From NCBI RefSeq assembly GCF_050908235.1, contig NZ_CP194340.1: DNA of 64,000 bases. One strand, written 5' to 3'. This DNA is from Pseudoramibacter alactolyticus. GTDB lineage: Bacteria; Bacillota; Clostridia; Eubacteriales; Eubacteriaceae. Shown piece after piece: positions 16,644 through 25,890 of the stretch. The notes under the pieces were generated by a model that was not told where the DNA came from, did not search any database, and saw only the letters and a program-made list of their open reading frames with translations. Position numbers and translations under genes: made by a program. How positions within the stretch are numbered: position 1 is the first letter of the stretch; each line of letters begins with the position of its first letter.

Positions 16644-17435
16644 ATGAAACCAGATTACAAAAATTGGGTTCCGAAATCAATGTTAAAAGTTCTGGTTGCT
16701 GGAACTATAGCTGCATTTTCACTTTTTATGTTATTTGGCGTGACAGAGTTGTTTTTGCATGGAACGGCAAGAATTATTTGTGCGTTTGTCTTTGGGATTG
16801 GAACAGTTGTCCTGCTGTTTTTTTCTGCTTGGATGTTTGCTCTGCACAGAGTCTTTGACTACAACGGGAAACGCAGACTTGCCAAAACGATTGTGGATGG
16901 TTCATCGGCATATGTTGACATCCCGGAAGGTGGCATAGGGCTGGATGTAGGCTGTGGGAGCGGGGCATTGACGATTGCATGTGCAAAACGCAATCCAAAG
17001 GCGAAGATGATTGGTATAGATCGCTGGGGCAGAGAATATGCATCCTTCAGCAAGGCACTGTGTGAGAGCAATGCGGCAGTCGAGGATGTGAGGAATGTAT
17101 CCTTTGCTCAAGGAAATGCGCTGAAGCTGGATTTTGAAGATGAGACTTTTGACGCGGTCACCAGTAATTATGTTTATCACAATATCCCAAGCAACGACAG
17201 GCAGGCTATTCTGCTGGAGACGCTCCGGATTTTAAAAAAGGGCGGCACTTTTGCCATCCACGATCTTTTTTCAAAAGCGAGATACGGGGATATGCAGTCC
17301 TTTATCGGTCAATTGAAGGATTTGGGGTACGAAAAAGTGGAGCTGATCGATACGGCCAACGGAATGTTCATTGGCAAAACAGAGTCGCGGTGGCTGGGAC
17401 TTTCCGGTTCGGCACTGCTGGTCGGGAAGAAATAA
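16644..17435 (+). CDS. Membrane-anchored class I SAM-dependent methyltransferase
   Basis: A 263-residue protein with two N-terminal membrane segments (about residues 14-36 and 42-66) followed by a cytoplasmic methyltransferase domain. SAM-binding motif I is GLDVGCGSGALTIACAKRNP and the acidic residue follows in KMIGIDRWG. Later motifs are LDFEDETFDAVTSNYVYHNI and LRILKKGGTFAIHDLFS. An AAAGGAG site lies ten bases upstream. This architecture (two spans plus UbiE-like domain) recurs in Clostridia, usually without known substrate. Confidence 0.8.
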   Translation: MKPDYKNWVPKSMLKVLVAGTIAAFSLFMLFGVTELFLHGTARIICAFVFGIGTVVLLFFSAWMFALHRVFDYNGKRRLAKTIVDGSSAYVDIPEGGIGLDVGCGSGALTIACAKRNPKAKMIGIDRWGREYASFSKALCESNAAVEDVRNVSFAQGNALKLDFEDETFDAVTSNYVYHNIPSNDRQAILLETLRILKKGGTFAIHDLFSKARYGDMQSFIGQLKDLGYEKVELIDTANGMFIGKTESRWLGLSGSALLVGKK

Positions 17436-17810
17436 GCGAAGGAGGCTCTTTTGTGAAATATGTTATTAGCTATTTTTGATCCGGCGGCGGAGCGTATCTG
17501 CTTTCGGCTGGATTATGACTTTGAGACGAAAAGAAACCGGATAGGAAAATTCACTGAGAAATTTCTTTGTCGGCAATTTTATTAAGAGTATTCCCAAGCG
17601 GTGTTTGGGAAGCTTTGCTGCTTGGTTTGGCGGGAGCGGAGGGGTTGAATCTGTCCGGAGACCGGCTTCTATCTACGCGGTGATCGCTGGGGGATCGATA
17701 TAGAAAATACGTAAATGCTGGTCGGCTTGCTTTTGTAGGCGATAAAAAAAGCGGAGCAACGGATGGAAACGGCTCATGGATGAAAGAAAAAGAGGGGAGA
17801 CAATGATAAG
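17436..17810. pseudogene. Decayed coding sequence upstream of the esterase
   Basis: A single relic frame is visible (FPSGVWEALLLGLAGAEGLN, then SGDRLLSTR, stop, LGDRYRKYVNAGRLAFVGD) between about 17570 and 17803. I do not recognise the family. Confidence 0.35.
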
Positions 17811-18485
17811 ATGCCAAGCATACGGCACAAAATGCTCAGTGGTCTGATTCGGCTGACCGGTATAAAAAAGAGATTGGACAGGCAGGGAACAGCGTTTGAT
17901 GAACTGTTGGAACGATACAGAGTAAAGCAGAAAAAACCGTTGAAAATTCCTTACGGAAAAATGTCAGATTTTCATATAGAAACGAAGGATATTGGAGGGA
18001 CAACCTGTTATGCAGTGCGGGTCAAAAGATCTTTTTCGAAGAAAGGTGTTTTGTATCTGTTCGGAGGCGGCTACATTCTGCCGCCCGATCCCGGCGATAT
18101 CATTCTCTGCGGACAGATTGCACAGAATTGTGATGCGGAAGTGTGGTTCCCCTTGTACCCGATGGCGCCGGAGCATCGGCTTGCAGAGACAGTACAATCC
18201 ACACTGCGCGTGTACCAGGCAATGCTTGAACGATATGAAGCGGCAGATATTCGCTTTTTCGGAACGTCCTCCGGCGGAGGTCAGGCAATGGCGTTATGCG
18301 TTTATATAAAACACGAGCAAATAAATGTGCCGCTTCCGGGAAAGCTGGTGCTGCAGTCTCCGGGTCTTCAGCTGCCGCCGAGTGAATCACAAAAAGAAGA
18401 GATGAAAAAGCGAGAAAAGATGGATGATGTGACCCCCAAAAGTTAGACTTTATAGCGCGAGATAGTTTCGACCCTCTCTCGCTTT

Positions 18486-19286
18486 TTATGCGGCTGTAAG
18501 ACTAAGCCTATATTGTACAGGACTCATCCACCCTAGTCTCTCTTTGATTCTCTTTTCGTTGTAGTACTTAATGTAACGCTCTATTGCCTTTTTTAACGCT
18601 TCGTAACTGTAATAGACTTCCCCATAATAGATTTCTTGTTTCAGAAGCCCAAAGAAGTTTTCCATAACGGCATTATCGTGGCAATTTCCCTTTCGTGACA
18701 TGCTCTGAAAGATGCGCTCTTCTTTGAGACGTCTGGTATAAGCTTTCATCTGATAAGCCCATCCTTGATCAGAATGAAAGGTTCTGCGATATGGACAGTC
18801 AGCGGTGATGGTGATTGCTTCTTCTAAAGCGCCCATTACATTTTTGGCTGCGGGGCGCTTTGCAATTCCAAAACTAAGGATTTCTCCATTACACAGGTCC
18901 ATAAAGGGATCGAGGTAAAGATTATGCAGGCTCATATGTCCCTTGGCATCCACCTCATAGTACTTAAACTCGCTGGTGTCTGTTGTGATTTTCTGATGTG
19001 GAATAGGTGTACGAAACCGCCTGTTTACCCGATTTGGAGCGACTGTTCCTATTTTCCCTTTGTATGAGTTGTATCGACGGCCTTTTCGGGTGAAGGAAGT
19101 CACCTGAAGGCAGAGTTTTTGCATGATGCGTTGGACTTTCTTCTTGTTAACGCAGTATCCTTGGTTGCGCAATTCCCCTGACATTCGCCGATAACCATAG
19201 TTCTTGTGGTGCTGGCGAATATCTTTTATTTTTGCTTCAATCGCTTTATCAGGATTTTCTCTATTGAACCGTTTCTGCCAATACAT
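18486..19286 (-). CDS. IS3-family transposase OrfB (DDE integrase), copy 1
   Basis: A 266-residue catalytic subunit counted from its first ATG. The HTH_21 region DIRQHHKNYGYRRMSGEL is followed by the rve integrase core. Catalytic acids are Asp in TDTSEFKY, Asp in FHSDQGWAYQ and Glu in CHDNAVMENFFGLLKQE. The frame is open further upstream with family-like sequence (ALIIKSLRREFKLKDLL), so it is probably made as an OrfAB fusion by -1 frameshifting rather than from this ATG. Confidence 0.93.
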   Translation of the reverse strand: MYWQKRFNRENPDKAIEAKIKDIRQHHKNYGYRRMSGELRNQGYCVNKKKVQRIMQKLCLQVTSFTRKGRRYNSYKGKIGTVAPNRVNRRFRTPIPHQKITTDTSEFKYYEVDAKGHMSLHNLYLDPFMDLCNGEILSFGIAKRPAAKNVMGALEEAITITADCPYRRTFHSDQGWAYQMKAYTRRLKEERIFQSMSRKGNCHDNAVMENFFGLLKQEIYYGEVYYSYEALKKAIERYIKYYNEKRIKERLGWMSPVQYRLSLTAA

Positions 19287-19327
19287 ATAGGTTGCTTTAG
19301 GCAGGCCACTATAGGAGAGAAGGTCTT

Positions 19328-19906
19328 TTAATTTGAACTCTCTTCGGAGGCTTTTGATGATGAGCGCCGTTCTCTCATTTTTGCCTCGTCCTCTAAACGA
19401 AGCCTCCTCAGTTCTTTTAAAAAGGCATTCTCTATTCTTAGCTTAAGCAGTTCAGTCTCTAATTCTTTAACATGTTCTGCACTTGTATCAACTATTCTTT
19501 CTTCAACTTGCTGAGCTTTAATATCTATCTTAGGTTTATCCAATGTTTTCTTTCGACCTTTCTTGCGAGGTCTCAAAGCATCAGGACCGGCAGCCCGAAA
19601 GCGGTTCACCCAGTTAGCAATCATACTTGGATTGCTTATACCTTCTTGAATCGCCAAGTCTTGATATGAAATCTCACTTGATAGATATAACTCTACAACA
19701 AAAATTTTCTTTTCGAAAGAGTATTTTGTTTGTTTACGAGAACGCATTAATCCTTCATCACCGAACGCATTGTATGCTTTAATCCATTTGCGTAGCTGTG
19801 AGTCAGAACCCAGTCCATATTTTTTAGAAAGATATGGTGTTCCTCCTTTGCCATCCAAATATTCTAAAACAACTTTCTTCTTGAATTCAAAACTATGTTT
19901 TGCCAT
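19328..19906 (-). CDS. IS3-family transposase OrfA (HTH), copy 1
   Basis: A 192-residue DNA-binding subunit. It contains two helix-turn-helix units (KKKVVLEYLDGKGG..LSKKYG and KIFVVELYLSSEISYQDLA..NPSMIANWVNRF), a basic linker RPRKKGRKK, and a C-terminal leucine-rich coiled coil (LETELLKLRIENAFLKELR) for dimerisation. ATG 19906 has GGGAGG upstream. It is the same as the copy 2 protein. Confidence 0.93.
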   Translation of the reverse strand: MAKHSFEFKKKVVLEYLDGKGGTPYLSKKYGLGSDSQLRKWIKAYNAFGDEGLMRSRKQTKYSFEKKIFVVELYLSSEISYQDLAIQEGISNPSMIANWVNRFRAAGPDALRPRKKGRKKTLDKPKIDIKAQQVEERIVDTSAEHVKELETELLKLRIENAFLKELRRLRLEDEAKMRERRSSSKASEESSN

Positions 19907-20382
19907 AAAAATACCGACCTCCCAATCGTTAGATTTTGGTCTAACTTTTGGGGGTCGGTACAGGACGTAATGATTCCGCCGCGCTTTTTTGACCGTATAG
20001 CACATATGCTGGCAACAGGCGATGAAGCATATTTGCTGAGTCCCATTCTATGTGATCTGACCGGATTTCCATCAATTGACGTCTTTTATGGAACAAGGGA
20101 GGTCATGATCGCTTACCTGCCGGATATGAAAGCAGCTTGCAAGAAGCACGGTGTGCCGTTCAAGGCGCATATTGGCAGGGGCATGATGCATTGTTGGGGA
20201 GCAATGGAATTTGTGCCGGAAGCAAAGACTGTTCGGTGCGAGTATTTTGCGGCACTGAAATAAGCATATGGCAACATGAAGAAGAAATAAGAAGAGATCA
20301 AATCAAGGACAAAAACTTTAGTAAAAATGATATAATATATTATTAAAAATGTTAGAAAAATATAGGATAAGGAGATGAAAAT

Positions 20383-21105
20383 GTGAATACCAATTGGACG
20401 GAAATATTAAATAAATATATTCATAAATTAATTAGTCCTGATGGCAGACAAACTTATGAAAGCAAACCATACTTAGTTAATCTTATGTTTAAATTAGCTG
20501 AATTGAAAAAAAGTGATAGGGTTATGGATATAGGTTGCGGTTGGGGAAATTTTTCAAAGGCTTGTAGTGATTTTTCAGATGAAGTTATAGGTATTGAGCC
20601 AAATGCAGATAATCTACAGGAAGCTATCAATCGTAGCGGTGGAAATGTGAAATACATTCAAGGAAGTTTTGAAAAATTAAATTATAACCAAAACGTTAAT
20701 AAAGTTATTAGTATGTTAGCATTTCATCAAGTGCCATGGGATTATAAAGAAAAGTCATTAGAAAATATTTCAAAAGTACTTGCAGATGGTGGTTATTTTT
20801 ATTTGTGCGATACCATGATTTTATTTGATCCAGAAGATGATCCTGAACGGTTTGACAAGGTTTATAGGTATCTTCTCAAAGAAACGACTCCAGATGAAAT
20901 ATATAAAAAAGATATTGAACCTTATCTTGTAAGCAGTGAAGCATATACAGTGAATGACATGAGGGAAAATAGTCCAAAGGATAACTGGTTTTACTCTATC
21001 AAAGAAGCTGAAAATTGGGCAGAACATGCAGCATTAAAATTAGTAAAGACAATTGAGCTTTGTCCATTTTTTGGAGTGGCCGTATTTCAAAAGAAAGTAA
21101 AATGA
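20383..21105 (+). CDS. Class I SAM-dependent methyltransferase, AT-rich
   Basis: A 240-residue methyltransferase with SAM-binding motif I RVMDIGCGWGNFSKAC at about residues 46-61, an acidic loop (VIGIEPNADNL) and the post-motif KVLADGGYFYLCDTM. It starts with GTG 20383 preceded by AAGGAG. Base composition is markedly more AT-rich than the neighbours, with many AAA, ATT and TTA codons, which suggests recent transfer from a low-GC donor. The substrate is unknown. Confidence 0.82.
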   Translation: MNTNWTEILNKYIHKLISPDGRQTYESKPYLVNLMFKLAELKKSDRVMDIGCGWGNFSKACSDFSDEVIGIEPNADNLQEAINRSGGNVKYIQGSFEKLNYNQNVNKVISMLAFHQVPWDYKEKSLENISKVLADGGYFYLCDTMILFDPEDDPERFDKVYRYLLKETTPDEIYKKDIEPYLVSSEAYTVNDMRENSPKDNWFYSIKEAENWAEHAALKLVKTIELCPFFGVAVFQKKVK

Positions 21106-21161
21106 TTTTGGCGCTTTTTTAATCGAAACAATCAATAAAAGTTATAATACAACAAATCAAG

Positions 21162-21194
21162 AAACGGTAAATCAAAAAAGACTTACTGTTTTTT
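21162..21194 (+). terminator. Terminator after the AT-rich methyltransferase
   Basis: A 9-bp stem AAACGGTAA / TTACTGTTT (one G-U) with a 12-base loop runs into T residues. A second, outer inverted repeat (ATCAATAAAA near 21130 and TTTTATTGAT near 21191) surrounds it. Confidence 0.55.
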
Positions 21195-21287
21195 ATTGAT
21201 CGAATTATCAAAGAAACTTGCCTTATGACCTTGACAAATTTTCCGAAAATATTCGCAGCGATGTTAATGACAATATTTTAAAAACAC

Positions 21288-21316
21288 TTGACCGATATAC
21301 CGGTATACTATATAAT
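21288..21316 (+). promoter_or_regulatory. Promoter with embedded palindrome, acid-sugar operon
   Basis: TTGACC (21288-21293) and TATAAT (21311-21316) have a 17-bp spacer. The spacer holds the perfect 12-bp palindrome TATACCGGTATA (21296-21307), well placed to be an operator. The GntR-type regulator at 27024 is the obvious candidate to bind it, but this is inference. Confidence 0.65.
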
Positions 21317-21370
21317 GATGCTATCAGATGTAATTCATCTCTAAAATACCTAAAAATAGGGGAGGATAAA

Positions 21371-22264
21371 ATGGCAAAAGTTGGGTTTATCGGTTTGGGG
21401 ATCATGGGGAAACCCATGGCGTTTAATCTGTTAAAGGCCGGTGTGGATCTAATGGTCAACGACATTAACGGGACCGCGGTTGCGGAAATTGTTGGTGCCG
21501 GCGCCGTTTCGGGAACCTATGAAGAAATCGGAGAAGCCTGTGATGTGATCATTATGATTTTACCGAACGGTGACATTTCAAAATCTGTGTTGTTTGACAA
21601 AGAGGGGCTGGCTAAAGCACTGCGTAAAGGTGCTGTCGTCTGTGATATGAGTTCGGTAACGCCGGTCGAATCAAAAGCTTGCGCAGAGGGCTTGAATCCT
21701 TTTGGGGTTAGCTTTATGGATGCGCCGGTATCCGGCGGAGAGCCGGGAGCCATCGCCGGATCGCTAGCCATTATGTGCGGCGGTTCTCAGGCAACATTTG
21801 ACGCGATGAAGCCGTATTTTGACATTATGGGAAATTCTGCAATTTTGATCGGAGACATTGGTTCGGGATCTGTGACCAAGCTTGTCAATCAGTGCATTGT
21901 GAACAACACCATTGCGGTGGTTTCTGAAGCGTTTGTGCTGGGCACGAAAGCCGGCGCCGATCCGGTAAAGGTTTATGAAGCGATCCGTGGCGGGTTGGCC
22001 GGCTCTGCCGTTTTAGACGCCAAAATCCCGATGATTGTCGATCGCAATTTCAAACCGGGCGGTAAAATCTCGATTAATCACAAAGATATTAAAAACGTGG
22101 TGAACACGGCGCACGCTTTGGATGTACCGGTGCCATATTCGGCGCAGCTGTACGAAATTTTGCAGACGCTGAAAGTGCACGGTCATATGGATGACGATCA
22201 TGGCGGCATCGTACAGTATTTTGAAAAATTGGCCGATGTCGAAGTCAAGAAAGTGACGGATTGA
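21371..22264 (+). CDS. Beta-hydroxyacid dehydrogenase (LtnD/GarR-like)
   Basis: A 297-residue NAD(P)-dependent dehydrogenase of the 3-hydroxyisobutyrate dehydrogenase family. The Rossmann motif is VGFIGLGIMGKPMAFNLL, the substrate motif MDAPVSGGEPGA, and the catalytic Lys lies in GSVTKLVNQCIVNN. Next to a DUF1537 kinase, the expected role is C2 oxidation of a four-carbon acid sugar (L-threonate, D-threonate or D-erythronate) to the 2-oxo acid. ATG 21371 has GGGGAGG upstream; the frame extends further without a ribosome site. Confidence 0.85.
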   Translation: MAKVGFIGLGIMGKPMAFNLLKAGVDLMVNDINGTAVAEIVGAGAVSGTYEEIGEACDVIIMILPNGDISKSVLFDKEGLAKALRKGAVVCDMSSVTPVESKACAEGLNPFGVSFMDAPVSGGEPGAIAGSLAIMCGGSQATFDAMKPYFDIMGNSAILIGDIGSGSVTKLVNQCIVNNTIAVVSEAFVLGTKAGADPVKVYEAIRGGLAGSAVLDAKIPMIVDRNFKPGGKISINHKDIKNVVNTAHALDVPVPYSAQLYEILQTLKVHGHMDDDHGGIVQYFEKLADVEVKKVTD

Positions 22265-22268
22265 AACC

Positions 22269-23690
22269 ATGGCATTAGATGCAAAAATTTTAAAGACTTT
22301 TCCGTCGGTCGACGAAACCGCAGTTGATGCGTTGCTTCAGGCTGAAATTGCTAAAAATCAGAAAAAAATTGTCGTGCTGGACGATGATCCCACCGGGGTT
22401 CAAACCGTTCACGATATCTCGGTTTACACTAATTGGACGAAACCCGCCATTGAACAGGCCTTTGCAGAGAGCAATAACTTATTTTATATTTTGACGAATT
22501 CCCGCGGTTTTACGGCAGAACAAACCACGGCGGCGCACGAAGAAATCGCTGCGGCAGTCGATTCGGTTGCAAAATCAACAGGCAAGGATTATCTGTATAT
22601 TTCGCGGTCCGATTCGACGCTCAGAGGCCATTATCCACTGGAAACCATTTTGCTCAAGAAGGCATACGAGGCCAATACGGGTCGGACGATCGACGGTGAA
22701 GTCATGTGTCCGTTTTTCAAGGAAGGCGGCCGTTTCACCATTGACGATGTGCATTATGTGCAGGATGGCGATCAGTTGATTCCTGCCGCGGAAACGGAAT
22801 TTGCCAAGGATAAAACCTTTGGCTATACCAAAAGTGACATTAAAGAATATATCGAGGAAAAGACGCAGGGGGCTTTTAAGGCGGCACACGTCATCAGTAT
22901 TTCACTTGATGATTTAAGAGCCTGCCGTTACGACGCGATTGAAGCTCAGTTGATGTCCGTGTCCGATTTTAATAAGATCGTTATGAATGCGATCGATTAT
23001 TGTGACGTGAAGGTCTTTTGTGTAGCGTTATTTCGAGCGATGGCCAAGGGGAAAAACTTCATGTTCCGCTCTGCCGCGGCGCTTGTGAAGGTGATGGGGG
23101 GCGTCAGCGATCAGCCGTTGCTTACCCGCAAAGATATGGTTGTTCAGGAAACGACGAATGGCGGCGTGATTGTCGTTGGGTCCCACACGGAAAAAACGAC
23201 CAAGCAGGTTGAATATCTCAGGGGGCATCCAGCCATCGATTTTGTCGAGCTGGATGCAACACTGGTTAAAGACGATGCGGCCTTTACTAAAGAAGTGAAT
23301 CGTTGCCTTGCTGCGGAAGAAGCAATCATTCAATCGGGAAGGACGGCCTGCGTTTTCACCACGCGTCAGCTGATCACTGCAGATACCGGCGATAAAGAAG
23401 ACGATCTGCGTTTGGCTGTTAAAATTTCGGATGCTGTGCAGTCCCTGGTTGGCCGGCTGTCGGTGGTTCCCAGTTTTGTTATCGCCAAGGGCGGGATCAC
23501 TTCCTCGGATGTGGGCACCAAAGCACTGGCCGTTCAGCGCGCGAATGTGCTGGGGCAGATTGAGCCGGGGATTCCCGTCTGGCAAACCGGGGATGAAAGC
23601 AAATTCCCTCTGACCCCTTATGTGATTTTTCCGGGGAATGTCGGCGGGATCGAAACTCTTCGGGATGCAGCAGAAAAATTGATGGCGTAA
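22269..23690 (+). CDS. Four-carbon acid sugar kinase (DUF1537 family)
   Basis: A 473-residue kinase of the DUF1537 family (OtnK, LtnK, DtnK), which phosphorylates 3-oxo-tetronate or threonate in acid sugar catabolism. N-terminal substrate motifs are VVLDDDPTGVQTVHD and YISRSDSTLRGHYPLE. The C-terminal nucleotide domain is seen in FVIAKGGITSSDVGTKAL, GIPVWQTG and VIFPGNVGG. It starts four bases after the dehydrogenase stop with a weak ribosome site, so it relies on translational coupling. The exact sugar cannot be told from sequence. Confidence 0.88.
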   Translation: MALDAKILKTFPSVDETAVDALLQAEIAKNQKKIVVLDDDPTGVQTVHDISVYTNWTKPAIEQAFAESNNLFYILTNSRGFTAEQTTAAHEEIAAAVDSVAKSTGKDYLYISRSDSTLRGHYPLETILLKKAYEANTGRTIDGEVMCPFFKEGGRFTIDDVHYVQDGDQLIPAAETEFAKDKTFGYTKSDIKEYIEEKTQGAFKAAHVISISLDDLRACRYDAIEAQLMSVSDFNKIVMNAIDYCDVKVFCVALFRAMAKGKNFMFRSAAALVKVMGGVSDQPLLTRKDMVVQETTNGGVIVVGSHTEKTTKQVEYLRGHPAIDFVELDATLVKDDAAFTKEVNRCLAAEEAIIQSGRTACVFTTRQLITADTGDKEDDLRLAVKISDAVQSLVGRLSVVPSFVIAKGGITSSDVGTKALAVQRANVLGQIEPGIPVWQTGDESKFPLTPYVIFPGNVGGIETLRDAAEKLMA

Positions 23691-23774
23691 AGGGCTGTCC
23701 GCTTGTATGGGAGGCAGTGGATAAGCTTGGGTTTTAGGATATGGGAGAACCATACAGAAAGCATAGGCGGAGAG

Positions 23775-25157
23775 ATGAATTTAAGTGTGTTGATTGCGGC
23801 TTTTTTGGTCGCTTTGATTTTCGTTTTAATAACCATCATTAAGTTTAATTTGCATCCATTTTTGGCATTGCTTTTTGGTGGCATCATCATGGGAGGATTA
23901 TCCGGCATGGCCCCCGGGAAAATTGCTGAGGGTTTGTCGGCTGGCTTTGGCAGTACCATGGAGTCCATCGGGATTCTCATTATTTTGGGCGTTATTCTTG
24001 GCGAAATTCTTCATGTGACGGGATGTGCAGAGCAGATTGCGGCACTTTTGTTGAAGAAAACAGGAACAAAACGCGCCGCGTTAGCCATCAATATGACAGG
24101 ATATATTGTTTCGATTCCGGTCTTTTTTGATGCCGCGTTTATCATTTTGGTTAACTTGGTAAAATCTATTTCAAGAAAAGGGAAAATTCCTTTTGCGACA
24201 TTGGTTTGTGCCCTTGCCGTGGGATTAATCACTACCCATGCGATGGTCGTCCCAACACCGGGGCCGGTTGCAGTTGCTGGAACGATGGGATTGAATATCG
24301 GATTCTTTCTCTTGTATTCAATTATTGTTTCCATTCCGGCTACGCTTGCCGGGGGCATCGCCTATGGAAAGATGCTCGGACGGCGCCCAGAGTTTAAAGA
24401 TGACTTTGCTCAGGCTTTTGAAGACGAAGAAACAGACAGCGTTGTGTTGGAAAACAGCCGCGACAAGCAGCCTTCGGGACAACTGGGAATTTTTCTAATT
24501 ATTTTACCGATTCTGATTATTTTAGTGGGAACCATTATTACAATGGTTTTTCCGGAGAAGAGTGTTGTCTACGCACTCTTTGCTTTCATCGGCAATAAAA
24601 ATATTGCACTTTTGATTGGTGTCTTGGCTTCTCTCTTTTGCCTAAGAAAATATCTGAAGGAAAGTTTTGACGATTTGGTAACAAAGGCAACGACACAAGC
24701 GGGTTTCATTCTGGCAATAACCGGTGCCGGCGGTGCATTTGGACAGATTATTACCAACTCGGGCATCGGCAAAGGTTTGACAAATGGCATGATGGGGGCG
24801 GTAAGCGGGTCGACTATTGTTATCTTGTTGATGGCTTATGCTGTCAGTTTGGTGCTTCGGGCAGCACAAGGTTCGACAACAGTGGCGCTGGTAACAACGT
24901 CGGCAATTTTTGCTTCTGTTATTTCTGGCATGCCAAACGTGTCGCCTGTTTTGGTTGCCATTGCAATTTGTGCTGGCGGCATAGGTTTATCTTTGCCAAA
25001 TGATTCGGGCTTTTGGGTGATTAACCGATTTGGCCGATTTAGTGTAAAGGACACGATAAAAATTTATACGGCCGGTGGAACAATCGCATCGGTCACTGCG
25101 ATTATCTGCGTGGTCATTATAAGTTTGTTTCAAGGTGTTCTGCCTGGATTGTTTTAA
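23775..25157 (+). CDS. GntP-family gluconate/acid-sugar:H+ symporter
   Basis: A 460-residue membrane permease with about 12-14 hydrophobic spans. Family motifs are FNLHPFLALLFGGIIMGGLSG near the N terminus, GFGSTMESIGILIILGVILG, and the conserved C-terminal RAAQGSTTVALVTTSAI and CAGGIGLSLPNDSGFW. It presumably imports the acid sugar used by the two preceding enzymes. ATG 23775 is preceded by GCGGAGAG. The frame opens 72 bp earlier with non-membrane sequence and no ribosome site. Confidence 0.9.
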   Translation: MNLSVLIAAFLVALIFVLITIIKFNLHPFLALLFGGIIMGGLSGMAPGKIAEGLSAGFGSTMESIGILIILGVILGEILHVTGCAEQIAALLLKKTGTKRAALAINMTGYIVSIPVFFDAAFIILVNLVKSISRKGKIPFATLVCALAVGLITTHAMVVPTPGPVAVAGTMGLNIGFFLLYSIIVSIPATLAGGIAYGKMLGRRPEFKDDFAQAFEDEETDSVVLENSRDKQPSGQLGIFLIILPILIILVGTIITMVFPEKSVVYALFAFIGNKNIALLIGVLASLFCLRKYLKESFDDLVTKATTQAGFILAITGAGGAFGQIITNSGIGKGLTNGMMGAVSGSTIVILLMAYAVSLVLRAAQGSTTVALVTTSAIFASVISGMPNVSPVLVAIAICAGGIGLSLPNDSGFWVINRFGRFSVKDTIKIYTAGGTIASVTAIICVVIISLFQGVLPGLF

Positions 25158-25189
25158 ATGAATTTGTAATAAATTTAGGAGGAAAAATT

Positions 25190-25882
25190 ATGGCATTCCA
25201 ATTCTTATCACACATTTTGGATCCCGATGGTTACGCATGGCCGGGAGAACCGGTGGTGAAGACCATACAGTGTACAGACGTTTCGGACGATTGTCCGTTC
25301 TGCAGTTTTGTTTCGGAGCTGCCGAATCACTTTGGCACGCACATGGATGCGCCGCGTCATTTTGTGAAAGACGGGCTGTCCATCAACGAACTGCCCATCG
25401 AATATTTTACACACACCAAGGTGGCACTGCTTGAAATCCCCAAGGGACCTGTGGAAGGCATCTATAAAAAGGATCTCGAACCCTTTGCCGACATTTTGTC
25501 GACGGTATCCTGCGCATTGATTCGGACCGGCTTGGAACAATACCGTGACACCGATCAAAATATTTACCAGAATCAAGGCGCTTTTATTGCACCGTCAGCC
25601 GGCGACTATTTGACGGAAACTTTCCCGAATCTTAAAACCATAGGGATGGATTTTCTTGCCATCGGATCGGCATCGGACAAGTGCCCGGAAGGGGAGCTAC
25701 CGCCGGATTGCCATCGTCATTTACTGGGGTATTACAGCGGTAAATTCTGCACCGGGATTGAAGATATGCATTTATCCGATATCCCCAAAGGTGCCAGGAT
25801 TAAATTTTTCACCAATGCACCGCTGCGCATTAAAGGTTTGGATTCCAGTCAGGTGGTGTGCATCGCAGATATTGAAATGTAG
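25190..25882 (+). CDS. Cyclase-family metal-dependent hydrolase
   Basis: A 230-residue member of the cyclase family (PF04199), which includes bacterial kynurenine formamidase and isatin hydrolase. The metal-binding signature HFGTHMDAPRHF (HxGTHxDxPxH) is intact, and a later motif DFLAIGSASDKCPEG corresponds to the usual D-x-x-SxD segment. An AGGAGG site precedes it. Within an acid-sugar operon a formamidase makes little sense; hydrolysis of a sugar lactone or related ester is a plausible but untested alternative. Confidence 0.82.
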   Translation: MAFQFLSHILDPDGYAWPGEPVVKTIQCTDVSDDCPFCSFVSELPNHFGTHMDAPRHFVKDGLSINELPIEYFTHTKVALLEIPKGPVEGIYKKDLEPFADILSTVSCALIRTGLEQYRDTDQNIYQNQGAFIAPSAGDYLTETFPNLKTIGMDFLAIGSASDKCPEGELPPDCHRHLLGYYSGKFCTGIEDMHLSDIPKGARIKFFTNAPLRIKGLDSSQVVCIADIEM

Positions 25883-25890
25883 GGACAAAC

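Larger units (their letters stand above)
18425..19962 (-). mobile_element. IS3-family (IS150-like) insertion sequence, copy 1
   Basis: A 1538-bp element in the reverse orientation. Its orfA-side end is TGTACCGACCCCC and its orfB-side end TGATGTGACCCCC; both continue CAAAAGTTAGAC as the inner terminal repeat. It is flanked by a 3-bp target duplication GGA (18422-18424 and 19963-19965). It carries orfA (HTH) and orfB (DDE) in different frames. Length, ends and predicted proteins equal those of copy 2 at 41108-42645. It lies inside the esterase gene. Confidence 0.95.
17811..20263 (+). pseudogene. GDXG-type esterase/lipase gene interrupted by an IS
   Basis: The 5' part (17811-18424) has the oxyanion motif YLFGGGYILPP and the nucleophile elbow GTSSGGG. 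The 3' part (19966-20263) has MIPPRFFDRIAHMLATGDEA, VFYGTREVMIAYLPDM and the catalytic-His region GRGMMHCWGAM. Removing the IS and one copy of the GGA duplication joins the parts in frame to give 303 residues, reading KMDVMIPPRFF at the junction. The insertion separates the Ser from the Asp and His, so the gene is inactivated. The truncated frame ends inside the IS at 18446. Confidence 0.9.
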
